The notes under the pieces are model-generated. The model did not search any database, was not told the DNA's origin, and saw only the letters and a program-made list of their open reading frames with translations. From assembly GCA_964652775.1 (NCBI GenBank), contig CAZZAM010000008.1:1-64000 (forward strand): 64,000 nucleotides of DNA. Direction: 5' to 3'. Below, piece after piece: positions 61,581-64,000 of the stretch. The position numbers and the translations under genes are program-made. The stretch's first letter is position 1, and each line of letters opens with the position of its first letter. This DNA comes from UBA11346 sp038060575. Its GTDB lineage: Bacteria > Planctomycetota > UBA11346.

Positions 61581-62465
61581 ATGCGCACCGCCATCCTCCT
61601 TGCTCTGGCTGCGATGGTCGTCGCCGGGGACGTCGCTCCCGCTGACCTGCCCAAGCTGACGCTGAAGCCCAAACAATTTTCCGTCACCAAACAAGTGAAC
61701 TTTGATGATGCGGGCAAGCCGACCAGCGAACAACGCTGTCAACTGGAGATCAGCTTCACATCTGATCGCAAGTTGCTTGAGTCCGAGAGGATGTCGATGC
61801 TCTCGAGTCGCGAAGAGGTCGTCCACCTTGATGAGGCCGTCACCGACAGCGGTGAATCGCTCCTTGGTGACAAGGCGAGCGGACATCTGTGGAATCAAGG
61901 ATTTCGCGGCAAGTCGTCGTGGAGTCTTTCATTAACCCTGAAGTCCCCAACGAAGCCGTGCCTGACTCTCACAAAACTCTCCGGCACCCTCCAACTGCAG
62001 GTCGCTGATGGGGAACCACTCAAAATCAGCCTGAATCCATTAAGCCAATTTCTCGGCAAGCCGGTTGCACTCCAAGGCCTGCCCGGAGTTGAAATCACCA
62101 TCGAACGTACTGCCAAACAACTGGTCATCGAGGGGCCAAACGCCGCCTTCACTGGTGAAATCACCTTTACCAACGCCGATGGGTCGGCAGTCGAGAACAA
62201 CAGCACAAGCAGCAACGGTAACGGCAAGCGAACAACAGCGACCTATCACACAAACGTACCGACGGACGGCGCCGTCATCTTCACCATGCAGCAGAACATC
62301 CGGAAGGTGCAGGTGCCGTTCACGCTTATCGATCTACCACTGACCGGCCCCGAAGCTGCCCCAGAACCAAAAATGCCGCGTAAGTTCAAGCGAATCCCCG
62401 GCCCGCTTCCGCCTGAAACGCCAGTCGAAACGCCGACCACGCCACCGAAGAAGACGGATTTCTGA
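61581..62465 (+). CDS. Hypothetical secreted protein
   Basis: A short signal peptide (AILLALAAMVVAG) precedes about 275 residues without a known motif. The mature part is beta-rich with alternating polar residues (QCQLEISFTSDRKLL is approximate; LSGTLQLQVADGEPL is seen), a Ser/Asn-rich patch (NNSTSSNGNG) and a Pro/Thr-rich end. It is probably periplasmic or on the surface. The ATG at 61581 is chosen since it begins the signal peptide. It diverges from the reductase gene. Function is unknown. Confidence 0.6.
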   Translation: MRTAILLALAAMVVAGDVAPADLPKLTLKPKQFSVTKQVNFDDAGKPTSEQRCQLEISFTSDRKLLESERMSMLSSREEVVHLDEAVTDSGESLLGDKASGHLWNQGFRGKSSWSLSLTLKSPTKPCLTLTKLSGTLQLQVADGEPLKISLNPLSQFLGKPVALQGLPGVEITIERTAKQLVIEGPNAAFTGEITFTNADGSAVENNSTSSNGNGKRTTATYHTNVPTDGAVIFTMQQNIRKVQVPFTLIDLPLTGPEAAPEPKMPRKFKRIPGPLPPETPVETPTTPPKKTDF

Positions 62466-62517
62466 ACGCGTTGAGTCAGGATACTACTGCGGGATATCCG
62501 CAGAGACCCTCCCGCAT

Positions 62518-62698
62518 GGATATCCGCAGATTGCGCAGATGGCGCAGATTTCGATTTCAATTCTGAGTGGCTTGTGAAGCAGCCCTAGCCTCAATGGTAT
62601 GTGACGGAGCCCTTCATAAATTACGATGCCTACACAGGCACTAGGCGGTCAAGATCACGAGCTTCGAAATCTGCGCCATCTGCGAAATCTGTGGATAA
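62518..62698. repeat. Inverted repeat ATCCGCAGATTGCGCAGA, family C, copy 3
   Basis: TATCCGCAGATTGCGCAGAT and further 9-bp units face ATCTGCGCCATCTGCGAAAT and CTGTGGATA. It fills most of the convergent gap between the secreted protein gene and the sigma-54 activator. Confidence 0.85.
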
Positions 62699-62756
62699 AA
62701 ACTCGAAAGATTGCTCATCTCCAGATATTCCGACTGTTAACTAAACACCATTGGCC

Positions 62757-64000
62757 CTAGCCCTGCCCGTACTGCCTGAGCTTCGCGTACAGCGTACTGC
62801 GATCGATCGCTAAAACTTCCGCAGCCTGTTTCTTGTTGCCGCCACAACGTTCAAGAACACTGAGGATGTGCGTCTTCTCGACTACTGCGAGGGGCGCCAT
62901 CGGTGCCGTCAAGCCAACCGTCGCAACTTCAGAACGCACTTCAGCCGGCAAGTCGGTTGGCTGAATCGTGGTGCCCAGCGACATAATGGTCGCGCGCTCG
63001 AGGACGTTCTTGAGCTGACGCACGTTGCCCGGCCACGGATAGCGCAGCATCAGCGTGCGCGCTTCGGGGGCGAGGCGCTTCACTTCCTGACCGAGACGCT
63101 TGGCGCTGTCAGCGAGAAAATACTCGATCAGCACTTCAACATCTGCCGGACGCGCGCGTAGTGGCGGCAACACGACCGACAAGACATTCAAGCGATGAAA
63201 CAGGTCTTCGCGGAAGCGCCCAGCGGTGACTTCCTCGGCGAGCTCGCGGTTGGTCGCCGCAACTAGTCGCACATCAACTTTGCGTAAGGTTCCGTCACCA
63301 ACCCGTTGGACTTCGCCTTGCTCAAGCGCACGCAACAACTTGGCCTGGGTACTCAGCGGCAATTCGCCGACTTCATCAAGGAATAGCGTCGCACCGTCAG
63401 CGAGTTCGAACACACCCGGCCGAGTTTCATCAGCGCCAGTAAAGGCCCCCTTCACGTGACCAAACAGCGTGCTTTCGACCAGGTTTTCCGCGATGGCGGC
63501 GCAGTTCACAATCTGGAACGGACGCTCGGCGCGCTTGGATTGCTGCTGGATCGCGCGCGCAACCAGTTCCTTGCCGGTGCCGCTTTCGCCGAGGATCAGA
63601 ACCGGCGCATTGGTCGGGGCGGCTCGGCTGATGAACGATTGCACGACCTGCATTGAAGGATCGTTGCCGACGATGGCGAGTTGGGTTTTGCGCGGCGCGG
63701 TCTGCAAGCGATCGACTTCGGCTTCGAGCCGAGCAACCTGCTGACGGTTGGTCAACTGCACCGCGAGTTGATTCGCGACCGCCGCTAAAAACTCAAGGTC
63801 GCTGCGCTCGAACGGCTTGTTGCCGGTCACGCGATCGACGTAGAGCAACGCATGTACTTCGTCGCCAATGCGCAGCGGTGCGGCCATCGCACTGCGGACG
63901 CCGGCCGTCACCATCGATTGCGATGGCACCAGGTCCGCGCCACCAGTGTTGACCAACAGTGGCTCGCGACGCTCGCGTACGGCTTGCAAGAGCGTACGCG
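62757..64000 (-). CDS. Sigma-54-dependent transcriptional activator with GAF domain (5' end outside window)
   Basis: A GAF sensor domain (part) is followed by an AAA+ activator domain with Walker A in ILGESGTGKELVARAI, the sigma-54-contacting GAFTGA, Walker B in GATLFLDEVGELP and the arginine-finger region. A Fis-type helix-turn-helix (KKQAAEVLAIDRSTLYAKLR) closes the protein. The reading frame stays open to the window edge, so the N-terminus is missing and may hold an FHA or further GAF domain. The targets are unknown; activators of this kind control pilus or stress genes in related bacteria. Confidence 0.92.
   Translation of the reverse strand, partial: RTLLQAVRERREPLLVNTGGADLVPSQSMVTAGVRSAMAAPLRIGDEVHALLYVDRVTGNKPFERSDLEFLAAVANQLAVQLTNRQQVARLEAEVDRLQTAPRKTQLAIVGNDPSMQVVQSFISRAAPTNAPVLILGESGTGKELVARAIQQQSKRAERPFQIVNCAAIAENLVESTLFGHVKGAFTGADETRPGVFELADGATLFLDEVGELPLSTQAKLLRALEQGEVQRVGDGTLRKVDVRLVAATNRELAEEVTAGRFREDLFHRLNVLSVVLPPLRARPADVEVLIEYFLADSAKRLGQEVKRLAPEARTLMLRYPWPGNVRQLKNVLERATIMSLGTTIQPTDLPAEVRSEVATVGLTAPMAPLAVVEKTHILSVLERCGGNKKQAAEVLAIDRSTLYAKLRQYGQG

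Noticed and set aside
1..64000. tRNA, rRNA and riboswitch search by eye
   Set aside because: I found no segment with a convincing cloverleaf or known riboswitch core, including upstream of thiG; a covariance-model scan would be decisive.

Overview
The window looks like a chromosomal segment of a Gram-negative, LPS-making bacterium of the PVC superphylum (Planctomycetota, Lentisphaerota or Verrucomicrobiota relative). This is inferred, not proven. The evidence is a pilus operon laid out like the Akkermansia Amuc_1101-1100-1099-1098 cluster, a complete ADP-heptose/inner-core LPS operon, a Ser/Thr kinase with DWG in place of DFG, a DUF2264 protein, an S23-type four-helix-bundle protein, and many GCAGAGG-type inverted repeats between genes. 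The DNA is GC-rich throughout except for a few AT-richer islands. I saw no rRNA, tRNA, CRISPR array, transposase or integrase.

Layout. 117-12462: pilus operon (PilM-like protein with a membrane-anchored C-terminus, a PilO/Amuc_1100-like protein, a 606-aa anchored protein, then three tandem secretin paralogues). 12697-21352: housekeeping genes ligA, sufE, an esterase, a 36-aa basic protein, arfB, thiG, an M50 protease, tyrA and a PLP decarboxylase. 21797-24052: intact tpiA, an AT-richer insert with one orphan secreted protein, and a second diverged 3' fragment of tpiA exactly 1,500 bp downstream of the first. 24222-29936: secG and the pyruvate dehydrogenase genes pdhA, pdhB, pdhC and lpd. 30315-34226: a small protein, an MFS sugar symporter, a DUF2264 protein and an AraC regulator. 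34420-41693 (minus strand): LPS core operon hldD, gmhB, gmhA, hldE, a GT9 heptosyltransferase, GT4, GT2 and a 118-aa orphan. 42079-54368: xseA, a GH78-like enzyme, clpS, a MurC-like ligase, a four-helix-bundle protein, an AT-rich orphan, mutM, an FHA-like protein, an FtsX/LolD exporter, a LipM-like transferase and a membrane protein. 54579-64000: an outer-membrane barrel, pilT, a 2-hydroxyacid dehydrogenase, galK, a Ser/Thr kinase, an aldo/keto reductase, a secreted protein and a sigma-54 activator cut by the window edge.

Functional links. PilT at 55450-56532 could serve the pilus operon. The LipM-like protein could lipoylate the PdhC lipoyl domain. The LPS operon holds all four ADP-heptose enzymes plus the transferases that use the product.

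The most striking feature is a set of intergenic inverted-repeat elements from at least five sequence families. Several share one architecture: arms built of 7-9 bp tandem units facing each other around a 30-90 nt centre. One family has conserved CCAAGGCAACC termini and, in four copies, a similar small hairpin in its centre, with a compensatory base change between two of them. Three copies are nested inside inverted repeats of other families. All convergent gene gaps in the window except the two shortest contain a clear inverted repeat, which suggests bidirectional terminators that also spread as mobile or selfish elements.
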